Shown here: positions 1 to 6,810 of the stretch, piece by piece | Layout of the letters: every line of letters begins with the position of its first letter | Numbering within the stretch: position 1 is the stretch's first letter | Virus record (IMG/VR): IMGVR_UViG_3300038552_000063 | Location: 1-23,014 of that record | Length of the DNA: 23,014 nucleotides | Reading direction: 5' to 3' (one strand) | Source of the DNA: a virus | The notes under the pieces: generated by a model | Seen by the model: the letters and a program-made list of their open reading frames with translations, nothing else | Told to the model about the DNA's origin: nothing | Database searches by the model: none | Program-made: the position numbers and the translations under genes

Positions 1-1
1 G

Positions 2-331
2 CTCCTGGGCCGCCTCCCGCCCTGGACCCGGCTGGTCTACTGCTCCTGGGTCCTCTGCCCGCTGCCGGGCCGCCGGGAGGCTCTCGTGGCCGCCCAGCTC
101 GAAGCCGCGATGCCCTGGGCGGAGCACGGCGACGGGGTACTCGAGGAGCTGCGCGCCTGCGGCGGCCTGCCCGAGCCCGGAGCCCGCGACTCGCTCGGCC
201 GCCGGCTGGGCGACGGGCGCGGCCCGCGCGTCACGGCCTGGTCCTGGCGCCAGGTCCGCAGGCTCCGCGACCTCGGGCGCCGAGCCCTGGAGCGGGAACT
301 CCGCCGCGCAGGGCTCCTCGCCACCGAGTAG
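2..331 (+). CDS. Partial hypothetical protein (5' end outside the window)
   Basis: The frame is open from the first bases of the window to a TAG at 329-331, so the gene starts upstream; a GTG at 86 is only an internal candidate. Third positions are almost all G or C, like the genes downstream, which supports coding. The visible part is Arg/Leu/Gly-rich, with a WTRLVYCSWVLCPLPGRRE stretch near the window edge and a basic helical C-terminus (VRRLRDLGRRALERELRRAG). I do not recognise the family. The reading frame continues without another stop for 85 codons beyond the TAG (next entry), so this may be only the first part of a longer protein or of a gene broken by a nonsense change. Confidence 0.55.
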   Translation, partial: LLGRLPPWTRLVYCSWVLCPLPGRREALVAAQLEAAMPWAEHGDGVLEELRACGGLPEPGARDSLGRRLGDGRGPRVTAWSWRQVRRLRDLGRRALERELRRAGLLATE

Positions 332-589
332 GAGGCCCGCGCGCTGCCGATCGCCTACCACCGGCTGCTCGAAAGCGGCGAGTCGCACACGCGGCGCCCC
401 ACGGACTACGGCGCGAGCCGGCGCGCTCCCGTCTGCCGCAAGCGCCCGGCTCCTCCCGAGATCGTGGACGCTCTCCGCTCCGGGTGCTCGCTCTGCGCCT
501 CGGAGCTGCACCCGAACCCGCAGGGTCACCTCCGCCACCTCACGGCGGCCGAGCGCTGCGCGCGCCTCCTCGTCCTCGTCGGCTGGTGA
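332..589 (+). pseudogene. In-frame continuation after amber codon, no obvious start
   Basis: Directly after the TAG at 329-331 the same frame stays open for 85 codons to a TGA at 587-589. Third positions are almost all G or C, so this looks like real coding sequence. The first ATG/GTG in frame is a GTG at about 461, far inside. The peptide includes a Cys-x2-Cys (CSLCASELHPNP) followed by HLRHLTAAERC, which could bind metal. Possible readings are: one gene interrupted by a nonsense mutation or sequencing error; stop-codon readthrough; or a separate gene using a rare start such as the CTG at 344, which has AGGAG at 330-334. Other genes here (3198-4163, 9241-10587, 20500-21147, 22223-22693) end in TAG, so wholesale amber recoding is unlikely. 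Confidence 0.4.
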
Positions 590-940
590 GCGCCTCGTTC
601 CACGTGGCACACTCGTGCTAACTGCCCGCAGCGCAACGGGAAACAAATCCCGAGGCGAATTGTTGCCCACCCTCCGATCGCGGTGCGCTCCACCGAGGCG
701 CCGGCCAGGACTCGAGCCCTCGCTCTACGTGAGGGCGAATCACCACGAACGAGAATCTCCGTTGACAACTGGTCCCCGACGGGTACATGCTCGCCCACGC
801 TGGGGGGTCTTCGCTCGATGCTCGGGTTCGTCACGAGGCGACTACGGCCTGGCGGCATCACCCGCCGAGCGCCGGAAGGTGCCGATCGGATCGTCCCGCT
901 TCGTGTGAGCGCGCCCCACGAAAAAACGGGGGTGAGCGCG
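590..940 (+). other. Non-coding leader region between gene blocks
   Basis: About 350 bases separate the preceding open frame from the first well-supported gene at 941. The stretch is less GC-rich than its surroundings and I find no frame with the usual GC-rich third positions. It holds a small hairpin (CGGGA 637-641 / TCCCG 648-652, loop AACAAA), a TTGACA hexamer at 762-767, and an A-rich run (AAAAAA) followed by a G-rich ribosome-binding site just before 941. It is the longest gene-free stretch in the window and a reasonable place for a promoter driving the rightward gene block. Confidence 0.5.
762..789 (+). promoter_or_regulatory. Possible sigma70-type promoter
   Basis: A perfect TTGACA -35 hexamer (762-767) is followed after 16 bases by TACATG (784-789), a poor -10 match (3 of 6). 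It lies in the non-coding leader about 150 bases upstream of the first gene of the block. In such GC-rich DNA an exact TTGACA is uncommon, but the -10 is weak, so this is tentative. Confidence 0.3.
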
Positions 941-1420
941 ATGGGTCGCAGGGACGAGGAGCGAGAGCGCCGGGACGCGGAGATCGCCCGCGAGGCGCAG
1001 GCCGGTGCCCGAGAGGCGCAGGAGGCGCGCGTCGCGGAGCTGGTGGACGAGAACCGGCGCATGGCGCGCACGGTGGCGGATCTCGTAGAGCGCTGCGGCC
1101 GGGTCGAGGCCGAGCTGCGGAAGGCGCAGGAGTCGCGCCGCGGCGTGCTCGATCACGAGGCCGCGCGGCTGGAGTCGATCCTCGAGCTGCTCTCCCAGGT
1201 GCAGCCCGAGGCGCAGCGGCGGATCGCGCGCTACGTGCTCTCGCGGGCTCACGACCAGGCCGGCATCCCCGACCTCCTCGGGGTGCGGCGCGGGAACGGG
1301 AGCGTGCGGGCCGGAGAGGCGCTGCGTGACCTGGGGCTCACCAGCGAGCGGGCCGGAGAGGCGCTGCGCGACCTGAGCGCAGACCCGCGCGCCTGGAGCC
1401 GGCGCGGAGCCGAGGTGTGA
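941..1420 (+). CDS. Coiled-coil hypothetical protein with a C-terminal 14-residue tandem repeat
   Basis: A 159-residue protein starting at ATG 941, preceded by GGGGGTGA; the frame is open further upstream but loses coding character there. Residues 1-100 are dominated by Glu, Arg and Ala in heptad-like spacing (ERERRDAEIAREAQAG, VEAELRKAQESRRG), predicting a long helix or coiled coil. The C-terminus has two copies of a 14-residue unit built on RAGEALRDL, encoded by a near-perfect 42-base tandem repeat (1306-1333 and 1348-1375). I do not recognise a family. It opens the rightward block, and its TGA overlaps the GTG of the next frame. A structural or regulatory role cannot be told apart from sequence. 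Confidence 0.7.
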   Translation: MGRRDEERERRDAEIAREAQAGAREAQEARVAELVDENRRMARTVADLVERCGRVEAELRKAQESRRGVLDHEAARLESILELLSQVQPEAQRRIARYVLSRAHDQAGIPDLLGVRRGNGSVRAGEALRDLGLTSERAGEALRDLSADPRAWSRRGAEV

Positions 1421-1656
1421 GCCGCCTGCGAGGCGGAAGCCCCGAGGCTCTGTTCCACCGCGTGAGAATCCGGCAGCGAAGCCCGGTGCTCGGGATGCCC
1501 GACCCGGAGTTCCTGCTCGAACTCGACGGGGTGCCGCTCAAGGGCGTCCGCTACTTCCGCCTGGAGAGCGAGCACAACGCCGTGAGCGAGCTGACCGTGC
1601 GGCTGATGGTGGACGACCTGGAGGTCGACGCCGAGCGGCCGGGCGCGCTGACGTGA
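1417..1656 (+). CDS. Small hypothetical protein, beta-type core
   Basis: The frame begins with GTG 1417, overlapping the upstream TGA (GTGA), and gives 79 residues. Coding character is clearer from ATG 1495, which would give about 53 residues; the stretch between holds a perfect 6-bp hairpin (CCGCCT 1422-1427 / AGGCGG 1431-1436). The conserved-looking part is PEFLLELDGVPLKGVRYFRL followed by alternating hydrophobic residues (ELTVRLMVDDLEV), which suggests a small beta domain as in many phage particle proteins. I cannot assign a function. Position between two hypothetical genes gives no further clue. Confidence 0.5.
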   Translation: MSRLRGGSPEALFHRVRIRQRSPVLGMPDPEFLLELDGVPLKGVRYFRLESEHNAVSELTVRLMVDDLEVDAERPGALT

Positions 1657-1669
1657 GGCGGTGGGCGAT

Positions 1670-1951
1670 GTGGCCGATCCGGTGACCGCTGCGATCGTTG
1701 CCGGCGCGCTCGCTTCGGGCGTTGCCCGGGTGCGCGAGGAGGCCGCGAAGCTCGCACCCTGGCCGAGCGACCATGCCCGGGAGCACTGGCTCTCGCGGTG
1801 GCTCCTCACGCAGTTCGCAGCGCTGGACGACGACTGCCCGATCAACGTGCTCGCCTCCGGTGAGGCGGCCGATCTCGATGCGGTGCTCACGCTGCTCCGC
1901 GAGTCGGAGCCGGCGGCGCGCGCCGCAGCGAAGGAGAGCACATGCCTCTGA
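1670..1951 (+). CDS. Hypothetical protein
   Basis: A 93-residue protein from GTG 1670, chosen because GAGGCGG (1655-1661) lies 8 bases upstream; an in-frame GTG at 1661 is too close to that site. It starts MADPVTAAIVAGALASGVAR, a small-residue amphipathic helix, and continues with a Trp-rich helical middle (PWPSDHAREHWLSRWLLTQF) and an Ala-rich C-terminus. There is no clear transmembrane segment. The family is not recognised. It overlaps the next gene by 10 bases, so the two are probably co-translated. Confidence 0.6.
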   Translation: MADPVTAAIVAGALASGVARVREEAAKLAPWPSDHAREHWLSRWLLTQFAALDDDCPINVLASGEAADLDAVLTLLRESEPAARAAAKESTCL

Positions 1952-2295
1952 GCGACGCGCTCCAGCTCCTCGACTCGTTCCTGGCCGTGGCCGAGCCGCG
2001 CGTGGAAGGGCTCATCGACATGAAGGCGACCAGCCTCTCCACGACCATGAAGGCGGCCGTGGAGAAGGCGCTCGCCGACACCCAGGAGATCACGGGAGCC
2101 GCGAAGTCCGCGCGCGGCCTCATCGCCCGCCTGGTCGATCGCGGCTTCCCTGCGCTGCCGACGGTCGTACTCGAGGAGGCGCAGGCCCGCGAGCTGGGGA
2201 TCAACCACGCGGAGCACCTGGCCGCGATGGGCGCCTTCACCACGAAGGAGCCCGCCGCGAGCCTCAACCTGACCGGCGGCCCGGAGCCGGTCTGA
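1942..2295 (+). CDS. Hypothetical protein, LTGG-x-EP C-terminus
   Basis: A 117-residue protein starting at ATG 1942 inside the end of the preceding gene, with AAGGAG just upstream (1930-1935). It is mostly helical, with no membrane segment or catalytic motif that I can see. The last residues (SLNLTGGPEPV) closely resemble the end of the next protein (LGLTGGAEPL), although the bodies of the two differ. That could mark a shared tail for assembly or processing, or a duplicated 3' end. Function unknown. Confidence 0.65.
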   Translation: MPLSDALQLLDSFLAVAEPRVEGLIDMKATSLSTTMKAAVEKALADTQEITGAAKSARGLIARLVDRGFPALPTVVLEEAQARELGINHAEHLAAMGAFTTKEPAASLNLTGGPEPV

Positions 2296-2314
2296 ATCGT
2301 GAGAAGGAGACGAG

Positions 2315-2644
2315 ATGCCGCTCGAAGGAACCGTGACCCTCGGCGTCCAGAAGTACCGCGTGGTGGCGAACCCCATCACGCTCTCGGGCTCGCCCGCCTC
2401 GATCGACGGCGCGCTCCAGGGCGAAGTGCTCCAGGGCGACGTGACCGTGGAGCCCGGCAACGGTCCGAACGACCTCGTGATCCGCCCGAACTCCGGCGCC
2501 GCGCTCGGCGACGCCCTGGTGCGGGTCTTCGGCGACGCCGACCTCGGCGCGGGCGTCGAGCTGATCGAGGACCTCGTGACCGTGCACCTCGTGGCGGAGC
2601 GCGCTGCGAATCTCGGCCTCACGGGCGGCGCCGAGCCGCTCTGA
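2315..2644 (+). CDS. Beta-rich small phage protein
   Basis: A 109-residue protein from ATG 2315 with AAGGAGACG just upstream. The composition is Val/Gly/Leu-rich with alternating hydrophobic residues (DVTVEPGNGPNDLVIRPNSG, DLVTVHLVAERAANLGLTGG), typical of small Ig-like or beta-sandwich proteins in phage particles. The C-terminus matches that of its upstream neighbour. It is followed by a 92-base gap holding a 9-bp hairpin. A particle-associated role is an inference from fold type only; an unrelated beta protein is equally possible. Confidence 0.65.
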   Translation: MPLEGTVTLGVQKYRVVANPITLSGSPASIDGALQGEVLQGDVTVEPGNGPNDLVIRPNSGAALGDALVRVFGDADLGAGVELIEDLVTVHLVAERAANLGLTGGAEPL

Positions 2645-2674
2645 GCTGGAGTTCGGTCAGCACTGCCAGTCCCC

Positions 2675-2708
2675 GGAGCGCCGTCGGACCGTTGCCCGGC
2701 GGCGCTCC
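2675..2708 (+). terminator. Intergenic hairpin, possible terminator or processing site
   Basis: GGAGCGCCG (2675-2683) and CGGCGCTCC (2700-2708) form a perfect 9-bp stem with a 16-base loop, in the gap between the gene ending at 2644 and the one starting at 2737. No U-run follows, so intrinsic termination is uncertain; attenuation or RNA processing are alternatives. Confidence 0.4.
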
Positions 2709-2736
2709 ACCTGGCGGCCTGAGCGAGCGAGGGACC

Positions 2737-3201
2737 ATGGACGTTGTTGTCCGACCAGAGCCCGAGCCGAGCACCCTAGACCGCCTCGTCCTGTGGGCGC
2801 TGGAGCACGCGCGCCAGCACCCCGACGTGGCGAGCGCGAGCGCCTCTCGCAGAGGCCGGCACCTGATGCTCCGCGTCGCTGCCTGGGGGGACGCGGATTT
2901 CGAGCAGCTCCGCGCGCAGCTCCGCTTCCTCGCAGAGCGCGAGGCCGTGAGCGTGGTCGTGGTCGAGTTCCAGCGGCGCGCCGTGCGCGCGCTGGAGCGC
3001 GCCGTGATCGTGGACGGCTACCTCATCCACCAGCTCGAGTGCGGGCACGCGCTCGCTGGGACCGTCGATTCCAGCGGCAGGCTCCCGCGAGCGCGGGTCT
3101 GCCACGAGTGCTCCGAGCGGCTGACCGAGGAAGCGCTCCGGCAGCGAGGCCGCAACCGCCAGGCGATCTCGCGAGCGCGAGCAGGAGGAGCAACAGCGTG
3201 A
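2737..3201 (+). CDS. Zinc-knuckle hypothetical protein
   Basis: A 154-residue protein from ATG 2737 with GCGAGGGACC just upstream. Residues 1-95 form a mixed alpha/beta region with a hydrophobic strand (AVSVVVVEF). The C-terminal part carries a likely metal site: a Cys-Gly-His in HQLECGHALAG and, about 20 residues on, Cys-x2-Cys in ARVCHECSERL. This spacing is typical of small zinc ribbons or treble clefs that bind nucleic acid or protein. A basic tail (RQRGRNRQAISRARAGG) could contact nucleic acid. The gene ends in a GTGA overlap with the next one, so translation is coupled. No family name is supported. Confidence 0.65.
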   Translation: MDVVVRPEPEPSTLDRLVLWALEHARQHPDVASASASRRGRHLMLRVAAWGDADFEQLRAQLRFLAEREAVSVVVVEFQRRAVRALERAVIVDGYLIHQLECGHALAGTVDSSGRLPRARVCHECSERLTEEALRQRGRNRQAISRARAGGATA

Positions 3202-4163
3202 GAAAGATCGAGCGCGACTACTCCAGCCTCCACGCCCCCAGCTCGCTCGGCCCGGGCGGCTTCCTCTCCCGCGCCTCGCGCCTGGTGGACGAGCTGGACT
3301 CCGACCTCGTGACCGCGATCGAGGACTTCAATCAACGCCTGACGGACGTGGCCGGGCCTGCCTCCCTCTCCGTCAACGAGTTCACGAACTCGGGGTTCAC
3401 GCTCACCGGGAAGAACACCCCGTCGAGCTACCTCGTCCGCTGCAACCACTCGGCCGCCGACTTCCAGATCGTGACCGCCGAGACGAGTTCGCTCCTCGTG
3501 ATCTACCCCGGAGCGACGCAGGACAGCGGCATCAACGTCAGGCACAACGCTCAGGGTCGGGCCTCCGCGCCCGCCTCCGCCGGGCACGCCCACTTCAACC
3601 TTCAGGATCTCAACTTCGGCCTGTTCGGAGGCCGCGAGGTGTTCTGGTCCGCGCGGCTGCTCATCCTACGCGACGACTCCGCGAACGCCTGGGACGGGCA
3701 GATCGCGCTCGGGCTCTCGCTGCCCGAGCAAGATTTCATGGTGAACACCACGGGCGCGCTCACGAACTGGCTCAACGACGGCGGGATCGTGTTCCACCTG
3801 GGCCGCGACAAGCAGCTCACGCTCAACGTGCGCGCCGCGACGACGACGCGCGTGGTCGGGACCATCGACCTCTCCGCCGAGCTGGCCGTGGGGCAGGGCG
3901 GGCTCGGGATCGACGTGGGGTTCCACATGATTCAAGACCCGGGCTACCCGTTCGGCGGAGGCGGGAGCGTGCAAATGTACGAGCGCCGCGGCGCGCGCGC
4001 TCCCTGGCGCTCCGTGGGGAGCCCGCTCACCGGGACGGTCTTTCCGACCACCGCGCAGCGCTACGGCTTCCACTGCGAGGTCGGCATGGGTGTCGGTCCG
4101 TACTCGCTGTTCATCGACCACGTGGCGAGCGCGATCACGCGCGAGACGAAGGTGGAGGAGTAG
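3198..4163 (+). CDS. Beta-rich, probably particle-associated protein
   Basis: A 321-residue protein from GTG 3198 (GTGA overlap with the upstream gene; AGGAGG at 3183-3188). A short helical N-terminus (about 1-50, SRASRLVDELDSDLVTAIED) is followed by a long Gly/Ser/Thr/Asn-rich region with alternating hydrophobics (NSGFTLTGKNTPSSYLVRC, KQLTLNVRAATTTRVVGTI, GPYSLFIDHVASAI). This reads as a lectin- or jelly-roll-like beta domain with an N-terminal anchor, as in receptor-binding or head-fibre proteins. The placement upstream of the terminase genes, away from the tail genes, is unusual for a fibre. No catalytic motif is visible. The role is an inference. Confidence 0.6.
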   Translation: MRKIERDYSSLHAPSSLGPGGFLSRASRLVDELDSDLVTAIEDFNQRLTDVAGPASLSVNEFTNSGFTLTGKNTPSSYLVRCNHSAADFQIVTAETSSLLVIYPGATQDSGINVRHNAQGRASAPASAGHAHFNLQDLNFGLFGGREVFWSARLLILRDDSANAWDGQIALGLSLPEQDFMVNTTGALTNWLNDGGIVFHLGRDKQLTLNVRAATTTRVVGTIDLSAELAVGQGGLGIDVGFHMIQDPGYPFGGGGSVQMYERRGARAPWRSVGSPLTGTVFPTTAQRYGFHCEVGMGVGPYSLFIDHVASAITRETKVEE

Positions 4164-4167
4164 AGGG

Positions 4168-4380
4168 GTGCGCCCGTTCGACATGGAGCGCGAGGCGCTC
4201 GCCTACGACGACTGCGCCGCGCAGGCGACGAGCGAAGTGGGACGCGCGCTCTACCGCCTCGGCTCCGCTCTGCTCCGCGTCGGCGCCTCCCTCTGCCGGC
4301 GCCTGGAGCGGCTCGACCCGGAGATCCAGGGCGAGGAGCAGGCAGCGCGGCCTCCGAAGATCCCGGGAGTGATGAGCTGA
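4168..4380 (+). CDS. Small helical hypothetical protein
   Basis: A 70-residue protein. GTG 4168 is chosen because GGAGGAG (4154-4160) lies 7 bases upstream; ATG 4183 is an alternative. It is Ala/Arg/Leu-rich and amphipathic (VGRALYRLGSALLRVGASLC), with three Cys. The family is not recognised. It sits 4 bases after the beta-rich protein and 3 bases before the next gene. Confidence 0.55.
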   Translation: MRPFDMEREALAYDDCAAQATSEVGRALYRLGSALLRVGASLCRRLERLDPEIQGEEQAARPPKIPGVMS

Positions 4381-4383
4381 CCG

Positions 4384-4722
4384 ATGGGCGAGCTGGTCGA
4401 AGCGAACTTCTTCGGAGGAGCCCGCGAGCCGTGGGTCAGCGTGCTCCCGCGCGCTGAGCGGATCGCGCTCGACTTCGCAGAGCAGGAGGGAGAGCCTCCG
4501 GCTCGAGTGCGGAGGGTCTTCCGCGACCTGGAGGCTGGCCGGTTCGACGCGCTCTCGCGCTCCGACACCTTCCTCGTCGTAGACGCTCTCGGCTGCTACG
4601 AGTGCCGCGACGAGATGCTGGAGCAGCTCCACACGGCTCTGTTCAACCTGTGGCTTCTGCAACTGTGGGCGAACGACCTGCGGACACCGGAGCAGATCGC
4701 AGCGGTGAGGAGGGAACGGTGA
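4384..4722 (+). CDS. Hypothetical protein
   Basis: A 112-residue mostly helical protein from ATG 4384. It contains a Cys-x2-Cys (ALGCYECRDEM) and a Trp/Leu-rich helix (HTALFNLWLLQLWANDL). A single Cys pair is not enough to claim a zinc site. The gene ends in a GTGA overlap with the next start. Function unknown. Confidence 0.6.
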   Translation: MGELVEANFFGGAREPWVSVLPRAERIALDFAEQEGEPPARVRRVFRDLEAGRFDALSRSDTFLVVDALGCYECRDEMLEQLHTALFNLWLLQLWANDLRTPEQIAAVRRER

Positions 4723-4913
4723 GCGCGCGCGCCCTCATCGAGCAGACCGCCTCCGGGCGCTGGCGCTGGAGGATCGTGGACCCGCGCGAGGGCGTGCTCC
4801 GCGAAGGCCGCGTCGCCTACGAGCGCCTGGCCGACTGCCGGCGCGGGCTCGCTCGCTTCCGTACCAGGCTCCTGCGAGCAGCGATCGTCGTCGTCAAGCG
4901 CCGGAAGCGCTGA
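4719..4913 (+). CDS. YegP-like (DUF1508-type) small protein
   Basis: A 64-residue protein from GTG 4719, overlapping the upstream TGA, with GAGGAGGG 4-12 bases upstream. The pattern GRWRWRIVDPREGVLREGR, then a Tyr and ADCRRGLARFR, resembles the YegP/DUF1508 fold (a W-x-W strand, a turn, a second strand, then a helix starting near a conserved Asp/Cys). Members are small proteins of unknown function, common in phages and bacteria. The C-terminus is strongly basic (VVVKRRKR). The assignment rests on motif reading only. Confidence 0.55.
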   Translation: MSARALIEQTASGRWRWRIVDPREGVLREGRVAYERLADCRRGLARFRTRLLRAAIVVVKRRKR

Positions 4914-4917
4914 GCCC

Positions 4918-6810
4918 GTGGAGATCCGCGATCGAATCCGCGAGCTGCGCCGCGTTCCTGCGGCCGAGCTGCGCGCGCACCCGAAGAACTGGCGCATCCA
5001 CACGCCGGCGCAGAGGAAGGCGCTCGCTGCGATGCTCGAGGAGGTCGGCTACGGCGCGGCGGCCATCGCCTACGAGTCGCCGCAACATGGTCCCGGGCTC
5101 ACGCTGATCGACGGCCACCTTCGCCAGGAGCAGGCGGCCGACGGGACCGTGCCGGTGCTCGTGCTCGACGTGACGGACGAGGAGGCGGAGAAGCTCCTCG
5201 CGACGATCGACCCGCTCAGCGCGATGGCGACCCCCGACCTCCCGAAGCTCGACGCCCTGGTGGGCGGGCTCGAGTTCAAGAGCCCCACCACGGCTCAGAT
5301 CATGGAGGACGTGGCCGGCATCTACCGCGCGGGCTTCGGCACCGCGAGCGGAGGCACCGGCCAGGAGAGCGCAGCGGCTCCGGTCGTGCGGCTCTCCGAG
5401 CGCTTCGTGGTGCCGCCGTTCTCGGTGCTCGACGGCCGCGCGGGGTACTGGCAGGAGCGGAAGCGGGCGTGGCTCTGCCTGGGCCTGCGCTCCGAGGTCG
5501 GGCGAGGGGAGAACCTGCTCGGCTTCTCGGACACGGTGCTGACCGCAGGGCGCGGCTCGAAGCCGGGCACGAAGGCGGGCAGCGTCCACAACGACCCGCA
5601 GTTCTACCGGAAGAAGCGCGCGGCGGAGCGAGCGATCACGCGCGGCGCTCCCGGCCTCGGGCTCTGGAAAGACCCTGGCACGGGCGCCAGCGCGAACGAC
5701 CCGAGCTACTTCGTGCAGAAGCAAGCAGCGGAGGCCGCGCTCGGGCGCGAGCTGACCAGCGCAGAGTTTGCCGAGCACTACTACGACCCCGGAGACAGCT
5801 TCCGAGGCACGAGCGTCTTCGACCCCGTGCTCTGCGAGCTGGCGTATCGGTGGTTCTCGCCTCCGGGCGGGCGCGTGCTCGACCCGTTCGCGGGAGGCTC
5901 GGTGCGCGGCATCGTGGCCGCCTGCCTCGGGCGCGAGTACGTCGGCATCGAGCTGCGGGAGGAGCAGGTCCGGGCGAACGAGGCGCAGCGGGAGGAGATC
6001 CTCTCGGGCGCTCCTCCGCCCCAGCTCGCCACGCTCTGCGACCCGGAGCAGCTCACGCCCGTGCAGGCGCTCCCGGGCCGGCGCTGGATCAAGCGCGACG
6101 ACCTGTTCGAGTGCAACGGCTCGCGAGGCTCGAAGGCCCGCGCGGCGCTCGCGATCTTGACCGGCGCGAAGGGCTGCACCACGGCCGGCTCGAGGCACTC
6201 GCCGATGGGAGCCCGCGTCGCGCGCGTGGCCGAGCACCTGGGGATTCCCTGCCGCGTCCACTACGCCTCCTCGAAGGAGCTGTCGCCCGAGGAGCTGGAC
6301 GCGCAGACGCACGGCGCCGAGCTGGTGAAGCACAGCGTCAACTACCTCACGGCGCTGCGCTCGAAGGCCAGGGAGGACGCGAAGCGGCGCGGCTGGGTCT
6401 TCGTGGAGCTGGGCGTGGAGAGCGCGGAGTTCGTGGACCTCTCCCGCAAGCAGGTCGCGAACTGCCCGCCCGAGGCGGAGCGCGTGGTGATTCCCGTGGG
6501 CACCGGGATGGCGCTCGCGGCGCTCCTCCACGGGCTCGATGACTACGGGCGATCCGAGCTGCCCGTGCTCGGCGTGGTCGTGGGGATGCAGCCGGAGAAG
6601 TGGCTCAAGCGCTGGGCGCCCGCGAACTGGCAGAGCCGCGTCGAGCTGGTAAAGGCGGCCTCGCCGTTCTCGGAGCCGGCGGAGGACCGCTACCTCTGCG
6701 GCGTCCTCGTGGACGCGCACTACGAGGCGAAGTGCCTCCCGTTCATGCGCGAGGGCGACGTGCTCTGGTCCGTCGCGCTCTCCGCGCACGAGGCGGAGGG
6801 CGGCGCGTGA
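4918..6810 (+). CDS. ParB-like / split methyltransferase (motif I half) / PLP fold-II fusion
   Basis: A 630-residue multidomain protein from GTG 4918. Residues 10-105 are ParB/Srx-like (TLIDGHLRQEQA at 62-73), a module often fused to phage DNA methylases. Residues 155-365 read as the N-terminal half of such a methylase: PPFSVLDGRAGYWQERKRAW (166-185), SVFDPVLCELAYRWF, the SAM-binding motif LDPFAGGSVRGIVA (321-334) and YVGIEL (341-346), whose Glu would bind the SAM ribose. No DPPY-type catalytic motif follows. Instead residues 383-620 resemble fold-type-II PLP enzymes (D-cysteine desulfhydrase, ACC deaminase, tryptophan synthase beta): WIKRDDLF, GSRGSKAR with Lys406 as candidate Schiff-base lysine, TTAGSRHSPMGARVA, and a Gly-rich phosphate loop VIPVGTGMALA (524-534). 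Two similar segments (NDPQFYRKKRAAERA at 225-239, NDPSYFVQKQAAEAA at 260-274) lie in the methylase half. The GTGA overlap couples it to the next gene, which carries the missing methylase half. Confidence 0.8.
   Translation: MEIRDRIRELRRVPAAELRAHPKNWRIHTPAQRKALAAMLEEVGYGAAAIAYESPQHGPGLTLIDGHLRQEQAADGTVPVLVLDVTDEEAEKLLATIDPLSAMATPDLPKLDALVGGLEFKSPTTAQIMEDVAGIYRAGFGTASGGTGQESAAAPVVRLSERFVVPPFSVLDGRAGYWQERKRAWLCLGLRSEVGRGENLLGFSDTVLTAGRGSKPGTKAGSVHNDPQFYRKKRAAERAITRGAPGLGLWKDPGTGASANDPSYFVQKQAAEAALGRELTSAEFAEHYYDPGDSFRGTSVFDPVLCELAYRWFSPPGGRVLDPFAGGSVRGIVAACLGREYVGIELREEQVRANEAQREEILSGAPPPQLATLCDPEQLTPVQALPGRRWIKRDDLFECNGSRGSKARAALAILTGAKGCTTAGSRHSPMGARVARVAEHLGIPCRVHYASSKELSPEELDAQTHGAELVKHSVNYLTALRSKAREDAKRRGWVFVELGVESAEFVDLSRKQVANCPPEAERVVIPVGTGMALAALLHGLDDYGRSELPVLGVVVGMQPEKWLKRWAPANWQSRVELVKAASPFSEPAEDRYLCGVLVDAHYEAKCLPFMREGDVLWSVALSAHEAEGGA

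Noticed and set aside
637-652. Hairpin CGGGA/TCCCG as terminator for the first gene
   Set aside because: Only five base pairs and no U-run; too weak to call.
700-745. tRNA-like pieces on the minus strand (GTAGAGC, GGCTCGAGTCC, CCGGCGCC)
   Set aside because: No T-stem pairing, no matching acceptor strand and no anticodon arm at the right spacing; at most chance or a degraded remnant.
683-940. Upstream extension of the 941-1420 frame
   Set aside because: The frame is open but its third positions lose the GC bias, no ribosome-binding site is present, and the promoter-like TTGACA lies inside it.
1422-1436. Hairpin CCGCCT/AGGCGG as a terminator after the coiled-coil gene
   Set aside because: Six base pairs with a three-base loop and no U-run, and it may lie inside the next coding frame.
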